This document shows positions 10,563 to 20,274 of a stretch of 32,429 nucleotides of DNA, in pieces (the first letter of the stretch is position 1; each line of letters opens with the position of its first letter). Location: NCBI GenBank assembly GCA_018883705.1, contig JAHLFQ010000024.1, positions 1 to 32,429 on the forward strand, read 5' to 3'. The notes under the pieces are model-generated. The model worked only from the letters and a program-made list of their open reading frames with translations. It made no database searches and had not been told where the DNA came from. A program made the position numbers and the translations under genes. Origin of the DNA: Candidatus Cellulosilyticum pullistercoris (GTDB taxonomy: Bacteria > Bacillota > Clostridia > Lachnospirales > Cellulosilyticaceae).

Positions 10563-10608
10563 ATAAAAAATAAAAGACAAGGCTAGGCCTTATCTTTTAT
10601 TTTTTCCC
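10563..10608 (-). terminator. Rho-independent terminator of SBP gene, overlapping its stop codon
   Basis: aaaaaataaaagacaaggc-tag-gccttatcttttatttttt; near-perfect 19-bp stem; TAA stop of the SBP CDS (10597-10599) lies inside the stem. Confidence 0.8.
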
Positions 10609-12213
10609 TATTGTCCACTCTTCTACATTAGCAAAAACGTTTAAAGGTGTTGGCTCAATATTGCCTCCTATGGTGTTTTGAGTCATAAGTACTGATTTCT
10701 TAAAGTACAAACTAATATATGGATTTGAAGATGCAAAATACTGTTGAAGTTCACTATAAGCCTCATAAATCGTATCACTTGTCGCTAAAAAGGCTTGCTG
10801 TAATAATTCATCCATTTTATTATCTCGATAACTGATATAATTTTCCCCATTTAAAACACTTGCAGAATGAAAAGCAAAGCTTAAATCTAAGGCATAAGAA
10901 AGTTGCCAGCCACCTAAAAAGGCATCATATTGCTTTGCTACAAGTCGGCTTAAATAGACATCTTTATCTACGATGTCGATCTGCATATCAATCCCGATCT
11001 CTGCATACATACGTTGCATTTCTTTAGCTACCTTAACACGATCACTATTTTCCTTATTGACCATTAATGTAAATGAAAAAGGGATGCCGTTCTTTGTCAT
11101 GAGTCCAGTATCATTATCTAACTGATAGCCCTCTTGGGTTAAAAGAAGTCTCGCCTTTTCTTTATCATATGCTTTTATCTCAAGATTTTTATCATATAAA
11201 TAAGATGTTGGACTAATAGGTGTATCCGTTATAACTGCATGTCCCAAATAATATAAACGTACGATATCTTCTCTATTAAGTGCATAAACTAGCGCATTTC
11301 GTACCATCTCATTTTGAAAAAGTGGTTTATTAAAATTAAGTCCCATAAATTCATAGATTGGAGATACCATCTCAACTGAAGGATTAGAGTTATTGTTTGC
11401 ATACTTACCCCATTCTGTTTCTGAGGTATAAATCACATCAATTAATCCTTGCTTAAAAGAATGTAAGCTACTTGCTTCATCCGGAATCAAATTAATTTGT
11501 ATCTTCTCTATATTAGGTTTCCCATTAAAATAATTAGCATTAGCTACTAAATGAATGGCCTCTAATGGTGTTGTACTTTCATATTTATAAGGGCCTGACC
11601 CAATAGGTGTAATACTCATAGAGTCACTATTTTCTACATTATAAATATGCTCTGGTATAACTGGGAAAAAGAGTGTTTGCAATACACTGCTAAAACTTTG
11701 TTTATAAACAATCTTAAAGGTGGTGCTGTCAATTTTTTCTACAGTTTGTAGGTTTTCCACTGCTTGCTTATAGGGAGAATCTGCAATAGTCTGTATCTTA
11801 CCTAATGTAAAAATAACATCATCACTTGTAAGAGGCATTCCATCATGCCAGGTTAGACCTTCTTTTAATGTAATCGTTACTGCTGTATTATCCTCATTGG
11901 TAACCCATGATTTAGCTAAGTTTGCACTAATAGATCCATCTTCTTTAATATTTACAAGAGGACTAAATATTAAATATAAAGCTTGCTCTACATTAGCTTG
12001 CGTATTATAAAGTGGATTAAGTGTTTTGGGTGTATTCATCGCAATAACCATTTGAGATGCGCTATTTTGCGTAGTTGTCTCTTGCTTTAAATCTGAACCT
12101 TCTTCAGATAAATTATTTTGTTCATTACTGATATCTTTATGCAATAAACTACATCCTGATACACTCATCAATAACAAGCCTATCAGCATAAGCTTCTTAA
12201 GCTTTTTCATCAT
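10597..12213 (-). CDS. ABC transporter substrate-binding lipoprotein, peptide family (SBP_bac_5)
   Basis: 538 aa; lipobox LMSVSGC; TLNPLYNTQANVEQALYLIFSPLV, LTWHDGMPLTSDDVIFTL, IGSGPYKYES, RNALVYALNREDIVRLYYLGHA typical of OppA/DppA-like proteins. Confidence 0.95.
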   Translation of the reverse strand: MMKKLKKLMLIGLLLMSVSGCSLLHKDISNEQNNLSEEGSDLKQETTTQNSASQMVIAMNTPKTLNPLYNTQANVEQALYLIFSPLVNIKEDGSISANLAKSWVTNEDNTAVTITLKEGLTWHDGMPLTSDDVIFTLGKIQTIADSPYKQAVENLQTVEKIDSTTFKIVYKQSFSSVLQTLFFPVIPEHIYNVENSDSMSITPIGSGPYKYESTTPLEAIHLVANANYFNGKPNIEKIQINLIPDEASSLHSFKQGLIDVIYTSETEWGKYANNNSNPSVEMVSPIYEFMGLNFNKPLFQNEMVRNALVYALNREDIVRLYYLGHAVITDTPISPTSYLYDKNLEIKAYDKEKARLLLTQEGYQLDNDTGLMTKNGIPFSFTLMVNKENSDRVKVAKEMQRMYAEIGIDMQIDIVDKDVYLSRLVAKQYDAFLGGWQLSYALDLSFAFHSASVLNGENYISYRDNKMDELLQQAFLATSDTIYEAYSELQQYFASSNPYISLYFKKSVLMTQNTIGGNIEPTPLNVFANVEEWTIGKK

Positions 12214-12243
12214 CTTTCCTCCTTTATCTACAAAACAGCTAAC

Positions 12244-12837
12244 TTATAATAAGGTTAAAAGCTGCTTAATTTGAGTAGTTGTCGCATCTAAAGAGATACC
12301 ATTATCAATTACATAATCTGCTGCTGCCTTAAGTTCTTCCCATTCTTTTTGTGCTTTAAATCGTTTTAGAATATGCGCCTCATCTAAATTTTCTCTAGCC
12401 ATCACACGCTTTACTCTTACATCTTTATCTGCATAAACGGCAATGACTAGATCAGTTAGATCAACCAATCCACTTTCCAGTAACAGCGCTGCTTCTAAAA
12501 TAATATGCTGACCCGGTGCAGTCTTCTGATAATAGGCAATACGTTCCTTTATTTTTGTTGTGATTATGGGATGGGTAATTGTATTTAATAATGCCACTTT
12601 TTCTGGATTTCCAAAAACTGCTTGTCCTAGCTTTTTTCTTATAATCTCTCCTGATTCATCTAATATCTCTTTACCAAATGCTTTAATAATAGGCTGATAG
12701 GCATCTGCACCTTTTAGTAGAATCTCATGTCCTATTAAATCTGCTGAAATATAAGAAAATGGCTGTATTTCATTCATTATAGCAATAACTGTTGACTTAC
12801 CAGCTCCCATTCCTCCTACTATACCAATTACTTTCAT
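12244..12837 (-). CDS. coaE: Dephospho-CoA kinase
   Basis: 197 aa; MKVIGIVGGMGAGKSTV P-loop; ISADLIGHEIL, HPIIT, EAALLLESGL. Confidence 0.96.
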   Translation of the reverse strand: MKVIGIVGGMGAGKSTVIAIMNEIQPFSYISADLIGHEILLKGADAYQPIIKAFGKEILDESGEIIRKKLGQAVFGNPEKVALLNTITHPIITTKIKERIAYYQKTAPGQHIILEAALLLESGLVDLTDLVIAVYADKDVRVKRVMARENLDEAHILKRFKAQKEWEELKAAADYVIDNGISLDATTTQIKQLLTLL

Positions 12838-12847
12838 TTTTACACCC

Positions 12848-15490
12848 CTATTTTACTTCTAGCCAATTTTGTCCTTGATGTACATCTACGTGTAAAGGCA
12901 CACTTAAATCTGCTGCATGCTCCATTTCTTCTTTAAGAAGCTGTCTTACCATTTCAATTTCCTCACGATGAGTCTCAATAAGTAATTCGTCATGTACAGT
13001 TAAAATTAATTTAGAACGTAACTTAAGCGTTTTTAGTTTACGATGTACTCTAATCATGGCTATTTTAATAATATCTGCTGCAGTACCTTGAATAGGTGTA
13101 TTCATAGCAATACGTTTTCCAAATTCCCTTAAATTATAATTACTTGCTAAAATTTCAGGGATTTCTCTTTTACGATGATAAAGTGTTTCTACATATCCAT
13201 GCTCCATAGCATATGAAATGGTACTTTCAATATAACTTTTAATATTAGGATATTTTTCAAAGTATCCATCAATATAACGTTGTGCCTCTTTCTGAGATAT
13301 TTTAAGGTCTTCTGAAAGAGCAAAAGCACTAATTCCATACACAATTCCAAAATTAACTGCTTTTGCATTGCTTCTTTGAATAGATGTCACCTCATCAAAA
13401 GGGACATGAAATACTTGTGAAGCTGTTAAGGCATGAATATCCATATTGTGCTTAAATGCATCAATAAGCGTATGATCTTTTGAGATATGTGCTAGTAATC
13501 TAAGTTCAATCTGTGAATAATCTCCATCTAAAAATACATACTCATCTGATGTTGGTATAAAAAGACTTCGAATTTTTTTGCCCATCTCAAATTTAACAGG
13601 TATGTTTTGTAGATTAGGTTCAGTACTACTTAGTCTACCAGTCGCTGTAATTGTTTGATTGAAAGTAGAATGAATTTTGTAATCATCTGAAATCACATTT
13701 AGTAAGCCATCTACATAAGTAGATTTAAGCTTTGCATATTGGCGATATTCTAGAATCTTTTCAACAATTGGATAATCTTTTTTTAGTACTTCTAATACTT
13801 CTGCAGCTGTAGAATAACCTGTCTTTGTTTTTTTAACCACAGGAATCTGCATTTTTTCAAATAAAATAACTCCTAGTTGTTTAGGTGAATTAATATTAAA
13901 AGTTTCACCTGCTTCTTCATAAATCTGTTCAGATATCTTATCAAGTAACGCTTGAAGCTCCTTACCATAAGTAGTAAGGCCACTAGGATCGACAGTAATT
14001 CCTGCTATTTCCATATCAAATAAAACTTCAATAAGAGGCATTTCAATTTCGTTAAATAAAGAGAGCATGTGCTCTTCTTCTAATTTAATAGCCATCACTT
14101 TTTTTATCTGGCAGAGTATAAGGGCACGCTTTCCTAGCTCTTGCAAACGAATACTTTCCTCTAATTCGAGCCACTTTTTCTGAGACTTGCCTTTGCCTAA
14201 AAGTAATTCATCATGAGATACACTATGGCTACCTAAGAATAACTCCTCAAGTTCTGATAAAACGTATTCTTTACTTGTTGGATGTAAAAGATAGGCTGCA
14301 ATAAACGTGTCAAAATTAGCATTTACCAACCTTATATGATACGTTATAAGGTCATGCATCATCTTCTTGCTGTCATGAACAATTTTTTCATAACTTGGAC
14401 TTTCCAAAAATTCGGTAAGCAGTGTAATTTCTTCATCACTATTCATATCCCACTCTTTATAATAAATCTGATCTTCAATTGAAAGAGCAAGTCCAAGCTT
14501 ATCTTTCTCTAAAAAGTAGCTCATTCCTATTTCACTACCTTTTTTATCTATAAGAAACTGCTTAAAAGTTTCTGTTGTCAAAGTAGTAATATTGGCCTCT
14601 TTGACAGGAGACGCTACTTCATTTTTAGGTAACTTGGCTAGAATTGATTTTAATTCTAAAGCTTTAAAAAGTTCTGTGGCCTCTTCATCAAGTGTTAAAT
14701 CAAAATCGAAATCTTGCCATGCATATTCTAATGGTACATCACATACGATTGTTGCTAGCATTTTACTATCTCTTGCATCTTGTGCAAAATTTGTTAGATT
14801 TTCTTTAAGTTTCTTCTGCTTAATTTCATCTAAATGCTCTAAGAGATTTTCAATGCTACCATATTCCTTGATGAGTTTAATGGCTGTCTTCTCACCAATC
14901 CCTGGTACGCCTTTTATATTATCCGAAGCATCTCCCATAAGACCTTTTACATCCACAAATGCACGAGGTGTCACTCCATATACAGCCTCTACATCTTTTG
15001 CAAAAAAACTTTCGATTTCTGTACCTGTTTTCTTCGTACGTGGGATTTTAATTTCAATATCTTGAGAAGTAATTTGAAATAAATCACGATCTCCTGATAC
15101 AACCGTTACACACATACCTTCCTTTTCTGCAGATTTCGCTAATGTACCTAGAACATCATCCGCTTCAAATCCTTCTTTTGAAACAATATGAATATGCATT
15201 GCTGTAAGTACTTTTTTTATAAGAGGAATTTGTGAGCGAAGTTCCTCTGGCATTCCTTTACGATTCCCCTTATATTCACTTGAAAATTCGTGTCTAAAAG
15301 TTGGCACATTTAAATCAAAGCAAACGCCTAAGTAATTAGGTTTTTCCTTTTCTATAATACTAAGCATCATATTTAAAAAGCCAAAAACTGCATTTGTATA
15401 TTGTCCTTCTTTATTGGTTAATAAAGGGACTCCATAAAAAGCACGATTGGCTATACTATGTCCATCAAATAATAATAATTTTTCTTTCAT
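12848..15490 (-). CDS. polA: DNA polymerase I
   Basis: 5' nuclease domain (LLLFDGHSIANRAFYG, SGDRDLFQ), polymerase motifs (DGDYSQIELRLLAHIS, QRSNAKAVNFGIVYGIS, LTVHDELLIE). Track ORF begins at 15502 (MRCSMKEK), but the first ATG sits in an SD-like ATGAGGTG, so start at 15490 (MKEKLLLFDGH) is more likely. Confidence 0.97.
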   Translation of the reverse strand: MKEKLLLFDGHSIANRAFYGVPLLTNKEGQYTNAVFGFLNMMLSIIEKEKPNYLGVCFDLNVPTFRHEFSSEYKGNRKGMPEELRSQIPLIKKVLTAMHIHIVSKEGFEADDVLGTLAKSAEKEGMCVTVVSGDRDLFQITSQDIEIKIPRTKKTGTEIESFFAKDVEAVYGVTPRAFVDVKGLMGDASDNIKGVPGIGEKTAIKLIKEYGSIENLLEHLDEIKQKKLKENLTNFAQDARDSKMLATIVCDVPLEYAWQDFDFDLTLDEEATELFKALELKSILAKLPKNEVASPVKEANITTLTTETFKQFLIDKKGSEIGMSYFLEKDKLGLALSIEDQIYYKEWDMNSDEEITLLTEFLESPSYEKIVHDSKKMMHDLITYHIRLVNANFDTFIAAYLLHPTSKEYVLSELEELFLGSHSVSHDELLLGKGKSQKKWLELEESIRLQELGKRALILCQIKKVMAIKLEEEHMLSLFNEIEMPLIEVLFDMEIAGITVDPSGLTTYGKELQALLDKISEQIYEEAGETFNINSPKQLGVILFEKMQIPVVKKTKTGYSTAAEVLEVLKKDYPIVEKILEYRQYAKLKSTYVDGLLNVISDDYKIHSTFNQTITATGRLSSTEPNLQNIPVKFEMGKKIRSLFIPTSDEYVFLDGDYSQIELRLLAHISKDHTLIDAFKHNMDIHALTASQVFHVPFDEVTSIQRSNAKAVNFGIVYGISAFALSEDLKISQKEAQRYIDGYFEKYPNIKSYIESTISYAMEHGYVETLYHRKREIPEILASNYNLREFGKRIAMNTPIQGTAADIIKIAMIRVHRKLKTLKLRSKLILTVHDELLIETHREEIEMVRQLLKEEMEHAADLSVPLHVDVHQGQNWLEVK

Positions 15491-15663
15491 ACTACACCTC
15501 ATTTATTCATTTAAATGTATTATAGCATATTTCACCAATTTATATCTTAAGAATTATAAAATCTTACCACTTATCTCTATATAGTATACCCTAAATATAA
15601 ATTTTCAAATAGTGACTATCTTCTCGTTATTTCTTCTTTGATGCGATTTATTTTCTTTATATA

Positions 15664-15701
15664 AATAATAAAAGGAGGCTATTTAGCCTCCTTTTATTAT
15701 T
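15664..15701 (-). terminator. Rho-independent terminator following recO
   Basis: aataataaaaggaggct-attt-agcctccttttattatt: perfect 17-bp stem abutting the recO stop codon. Confidence 0.85.
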
Positions 15702-16462
15702 TATATCATTGCCTCTATACGATCAATAAATTCAACTGTTTTAAATATTTTATCAACATAAAAAGGTACATAGTAGTTACAGACTTGATTTAATTCTTGT
15801 TGTATCTCATGAGTTACCCTAAAGTGGTAAAGCTTATTAATTGATGAACTTAGTATGTACTGTAAGGTATAACGTGTACTATAGCTAATCATCACCGTAT
15901 CTTTATAATACGATTTACAACTTTCACAAACTAGCCCACCAGCTTCTGCTGAGAAATAGTACTTACTTGTTTCACCTTCTTTTAAGACTTCTCCACATTC
16001 TGTACAACTTGCTAACTGAGGCATAAAGCCTAGCTCTGCTAAAGCTCTTAATTCATAGATACGTCTAATAAGACTATAACTGGCCTCTTCATAAGTTAAG
16101 GCTTTAAGCGTTTTTAGAGTAAGCCTTAATAATTCAGGCTGGGCCAACATAGGTTCAGTAACATATTGTAGAAATTCCATAATATAGCTTGCATAACTTA
16201 ATGATTCAAGTCTATTTCTGATGTTGTGAAACATTTCTATAATATCAACATTTACTAATCGATAGGTGTCTTTAAAAGATGTCAGGATAAACTCTCCATA
16301 AACAAAAAGTTGTGTTGCAGATGCAAACCCTCTATCTACTTTTTTGGCTTTGGGTGCCAATACTTGAATTTTACCATATTCTTTTGTGAAGAGAGTGATA
16401 TACTTATCACTCTCACCCACAATATATTCTTTAACTACTAATGCTTTTGTTCTAATCAGCAT
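15701..16462 (-). CDS. recO: DNA repair protein RecO
   Basis: 253 aa; KALVVKEYIVGESDKYITLFTKEYGKIQVLAPKAKK; CTECG...CESC zinc-binding cysteines; synteny with era/yqzL. Confidence 0.96.
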   Translation of the reverse strand: MLIRTKALVVKEYIVGESDKYITLFTKEYGKIQVLAPKAKKVDRGFASATQLFVYGEFILTSFKDTYRLVNVDIIEMFHNIRNRLESLSYASYIMEFLQYVTEPMLAQPELLRLTLKTLKALTYEEASYSLIRRIYELRALAELGFMPQLASCTECGEVLKEGETSKYYFSAEAGGLVCESCKSYYKDTVMISYSTRYTLQYILSSSINKLYHFRVTHEIQQELNQVCNYYVPFYVDKIFKTVEFIDRIEAMI

Positions 16463-16469
16463 ACTACAA

Positions 16470-16607
16470 TCATCCTACCTCATTCTCACCGTTAGGCAGC
16501 TTTTGGAAATCACTGCTATTTTTAGTAACTTCCTCATAAGCCTTATAGTTAAGATACGTATCAACTTGTCCTGTTATCATAAAATAACTCCAAAATTCTT
16601 GTAACAT
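16470..16607 (-). CDS. yqzL: YqzL-like small protein (45 aa)
   Basis: Too short for the ORF track. Reverse-strand reading MLQEFWSYFMITGQVDTYLNYKAYEEVTKNSSDFQKLPNGENEVG*, resembling YqzL (W...F..TG.ID.YL.YK) and located between era and recO as in Bacillus. Confidence 0.8.
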   Translation of the reverse strand: MLQEFWSYFMITGQVDTYLNYKAYEEVTKNSSDFQKLPNGENEVG

Positions 16608-16706
16608 ATTCTCAAGCCCCCTAATGGTTCATTTATAGTTAAGTTATGCAGTTTTGGGCTAACTATCCTACAAAAAAAATACCAATTGCAAGTACCTTGA
16701 CATTTA

Positions 16707-17615
16707 TTACATTAGATCTTTTCCATTATAACCGTAGTTTTTTATTAAAAAATCACTATCGCGCCAATTCTTTTTAATTTTTACCCATAGCGTTAGATAA
16801 ATTTTAGAACCTAATAAGCGTTCAATATCATATCGTGCTTTAGTTCCAATTTCTTTAATCATTTGTCCCTGTTTTCCAATGATAATGCGTTTATGAGAGT
16901 CTCTTTCACATACAATTGTTGCTTCAATATCAACAACATGTCCTTTTTCTCTTCTTTTCATGGTGTCTATTTCTACAGCAATACCATGTGGGATTTCTTT
17001 ATCTAAAAGATGAAGTGCTTTTTCACGAATAATTTCTGCTACAATTTGTCGTTCAGGTTGATCCGTTAACATATCACTTGGGAAAAATTGAGGACCTTCT
17101 GGTAAATAAATTGGCATTGTTTTTAAGATAGCTTGTAAATTAAGTCCTTCATATGCAGAAATAGGAATAATTTCCTTGAAGTCATAGACTTTACGATAAG
17201 CATCTATGGTCTCTAGTACCGTTTCCTTTGGCACACTGTCGATTTTATTAATACATAAAAATACAGGTGTTTCAATGTGCTTTAAACGTTCGATAATTTC
17301 TTCATCTACTCTTCCAATAAAAGGGTCTGCTTCTACTAAATAAAAAATAACATCTACTTCATTAAGTGTTGTAATAGCAGACTTCACCATAAATTCACCT
17401 AATTTATTCTTTGGAGTGTGAATCCCTGGGGTATCAATAAATACTGCTTGAAATTCTTCCGTTGTTAATACGGTTTGAATACGATTTCTAGTCGTTTGAG
17501 GCTTATTAGACATAATGGCTACTTTTTCTCCAATAAGCTGATTCATGAGTGTTGATTTTCCTACATTGGGTCTTCCAATAATAGATACAAAACCTGATTT
17601 AAATGATGCGTTCAT
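16707..17615 (-). CDS. era: GTPase Era
   Basis: 302 aa; GRPNVGKSTLMNQLIGEKVAIMSNKPQTTRNRI, DTPGIHTPKNKLG, NKID, C-terminal KH domain. Confidence 0.98.
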   Translation of the reverse strand: MNASFKSGFVSIIGRPNVGKSTLMNQLIGEKVAIMSNKPQTTRNRIQTVLTTEEFQAVFIDTPGIHTPKNKLGEFMVKSAITTLNEVDVIFYLVEADPFIGRVDEEIIERLKHIETPVFLCINKIDSVPKETVLETIDAYRKVYDFKEIIPISAYEGLNLQAILKTMPIYLPEGPQFFPSDMLTDQPERQIVAEIIREKALHLLDKEIPHGIAVEIDTMKRREKGHVVDIEATIVCERDSHKRIIIGKQGQMIKEIGTKARYDIERLLGSKIYLTLWVKIKKNWRDSDFLIKNYGYNGKDLM

Positions 17616-17685
17616 TAACTTCTCCTATTCTTCCTCTTGTAAATCTATTTTATTGTCTCTTTATTCCATGATTATTTATAGCTTT

Positions 17686-18186
17686 TTATCTTAATATAGA
17701 TAAATATTGTAACACACTTTCTTGCTTATTGACCATCTTTTTCTCATCTTCAGGTGTCATATGATCATAACCTAATAAATGAAACATACTATGTGCTACT
17801 AAAAAACATACCTCACGTTCTAAACTATGTCCAAGGTATTCTGCTTGTTCTCTTGCTTTCTCGTCACATAAAATAATATCTCCGAGCATGACTTCCTCAG
17901 TATCATAATTTATGCAACTTGAGTAGTCAATTTGATCCCAATTAATATAACCTATTTCTTCTGCATCTATTTGTGGAAAAGATAAGACATCTGTAGGGCG
18001 ATCTATATTTCTATGTGTTTTATTAATTTCATGAATACGATTCATATCTACCATGGTTAAGCTTACTTCTACTTCATAAGGTACTTCTTCTTCATCTAAA
18101 CAACGTTCAATAACGCTTTCAACCTTTTTATACAGGTTTGGATATTGGTTAAAAAAACCAGTTTCATCTTCTAATAAAATTGTCAC
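17686..18186 (-). CDS. ybeY: rRNA maturation endoribonuclease YbeY
   Basis: 166 aa, GTG start; NRPTDVLSFP-like (NIDRPTDVLSFPQ), HSMFHLLGYDHMTPEDEKKM metal-binding motif. Confidence 0.97.
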   Translation of the reverse strand: MTILLEDETGFFNQYPNLYKKVESVIERCLDEEEVPYEVEVSLTMVDMNRIHEINKTHRNIDRPTDVLSFPQIDAEEIGYINWDQIDYSSCINYDTEEVMLGDIILCDEKAREQAEYLGHSLEREVCFLVAHSMFHLLGYDHMTPEDEKKMVNKQESVLQYLSILR

Positions 18187-20232
18187 TTATTTATCATTCC
18201 TTTCTGGATAAGCTATACGTTGATGATACATGCCAGTTAGCATTTTTGTAAAGGAGTCTATGATTTTATCTAAATCAGAAATATAAATTTCACATTCATC
18301 AAGCTGACCTTCTTCTAATTTTTGCTTGACACTTTTTCTAACAACATCTTCAATTTGGACTTCTCTACCTAACTTATCCTGCATAGATCTTACAGTAGCT
18401 TCAACGATATCTGCAAGCATTACAAGTGCAGTCTCTCTTGTTTGTGGTTTAGGTCCTGGATATTGAAAACTTTTTTCTAATATTGGTTCTTTTGATTCTT
18501 TTTGCGCTTTAACATAAAAATATTGCATAATGCTTGTCCCATGATGTTGGCGAATAAAATCTTTAATATAGTTAGGTAACTGATATTCATCTGCTAATGT
18601 TATACCTGCTATGACGTGAGATACAATGACCTCATAACTTTCTTTTGGTGTCATATAATCATGAGGATTAATAATACCTTGGTTTTCTTTAAAATAATTA
18701 CTACAGGTCAGCTTACCAATATCATGATAATAACCACCAACTCTAGCAAGTAAAGCGTTAGCACCTATGCTTGCTGCTGCAGCTTCAGCTAAATTAGCTA
18801 CAAGCAAGCTATGATAATAAGTCCCTGTCGCTTCGATTAAAAGACGCTTCAAAATAGGTTGATTAGGATTTGTCATTTCTAGAAGTTGCATAGGTGTTAC
18901 AAAGTCAAACAATGATTCAAACATAGGCAATGCTCCAATGACAGCAACAACTGAAATAATCCCCATAATAAATGCAACAATACCTTCTGAAACAACACTC
19001 ATACTTAGATTAGCACCGATCAGTAGTTTAAGTGCTAGATAGGTTGCAAATTGGATCCCTCCAACGGACACTGCACTAATTAATGTTTTTGTACGTTCAT
19101 GCATTCTTGTTACAATAAGAGTACTTGCAATACCAGCTATTATAAAGTATAAGATAAAAACGATGTCACCTTTAAAAATAACAGCTGAAAAAATGACAAT
19201 AAGAATATGCGTCATAAATGCAATATGAGGTCCCATTGCAAAGGCAATAATCATACATACAACACTTAGCGGTAGATATACAAAAGGTAATCCTAATAAA
19301 GTTCTTGTTACAAGCAAAGCCATACTGTATAAAATAAAAATCAAACTAAATTGTTTGTTTTGATGTCTTCTTGTAATAGATTTATTATAAAGAATATAGG
19401 TTTTTCTTATATAATAATAATATAAAAACCCTACTAATAGGATAAGTAAAATAATGCCGATATATTGCTTGATGCGACTAGCTGGATCTGTATCTAGATA
19501 TCCAACTTTCTCTAGAAGTTTATATACTTCCTCAGTTACTCTTGAACCCTTTTCAACAATCTTTTCTTGAGCAAGAACATATACTGTATCTACTTTATCT
19601 CTTGCAACCTTTTTTTGCTCATTTGTTGCAACCTCATCTATAACCACATTAGGCTCTAATACAGTATTAATAATATCTTCAGCGATTTTTTTTAGTGAAG
19701 CACTTAACTCTGTTTGCTCTATAGCTTGGCGTACTTCTATACTTTTATTACTATCTTCTTGAGAAATACCAGCAGCAAATAGCTGGCTTGCCGTATCTAT
19801 ACATATAGCTTTCATTTGCTCTAGTGTTTCCGAAGAAGCATTTAACAAAATTTCGTATTGTTCATTATATAGTCCAATGGGAGAACGACCACTTAAAACT
19901 TCAACTTTTGACTTTTGTAACTGTTCTGCAACTTCTGTTGTTTGAATGGTATTAATATACCTAAATAATGTCTCAATATTACCAATTGCTTTTTCTTGAA
20001 TGGTACTATCTTTTTTATAAACATTCTCTACAGCAGCTTCTGCTTCTTGTTTTTTTCTCGTTGTTGCCTCTTCATTCTCTACTTGAAATGGTGCATAAAG
20101 CGTTTCTTTAGCTATTTCCCCTATTTGAAGAGATATTTTCTGTGTGAAGAAGTTACCTGATACAATACAAAAGAAAGTAATAACTATTGCAATCACAGGG
20201 AAAATAGCCCATCCATATTCTTTGTTTTTCAT
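18187..20232 (-). CDS. 7TM-HD domain phosphohydrolase (PgpH-like, c-di-AMP phosphodiesterase family)
   Basis: 681 aa; N-terminal extracellular 7TMR-HDED-like region, TM cluster, HD motifs GGYYHDIGKLTCSNYFKENQ...HVIAGITLA...IRQHHGTSIM. Confidence 0.94.
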   Translation of the reverse strand: MKNKEYGWAIFPVIAIVITFFCIVSGNFFTQKISLQIGEIAKETLYAPFQVENEEATTRKKQEAEAAVENVYKKDSTIQEKAIGNIETLFRYINTIQTTEVAEQLQKSKVEVLSGRSPIGLYNEQYEILLNASSETLEQMKAICIDTASQLFAAGISQEDSNKSIEVRQAIEQTELSASLKKIAEDIINTVLEPNVVIDEVATNEQKKVARDKVDTVYVLAQEKIVEKGSRVTEEVYKLLEKVGYLDTDPASRIKQYIGIILLILLVGFLYYYYIRKTYILYNKSITRRHQNKQFSLIFILYSMALLVTRTLLGLPFVYLPLSVVCMIIAFAMGPHIAFMTHILIVIFSAVIFKGDIVFILYFIIAGIASTLIVTRMHERTKTLISAVSVGGIQFATYLALKLLIGANLSMSVVSEGIVAFIMGIISVVAVIGALPMFESLFDFVTPMQLLEMTNPNQPILKRLLIEATGTYYHSLLVANLAEAAAASIGANALLARVGGYYHDIGKLTCSNYFKENQGIINPHDYMTPKESYEVIVSHVIAGITLADEYQLPNYIKDFIRQHHGTSIMQYFYVKAQKESKEPILEKSFQYPGPKPQTRETALVMLADIVEATVRSMQDKLGREVQIEDVVRKSVKQKLEEGQLDECEIYISDLDKIIDSFTKMLTGMYHQRIAYPERNDK

Positions 20233-20274
20233 CTTTTGTCCCCCTCTAAGCTCTAAGCTTAGCCTGCTTAGAAT

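Noticed and set aside
14592-15065. 157-aa plus-strand ORF
   Set aside because: Antisense to polA; Ser/Leu-rich shadow translation.
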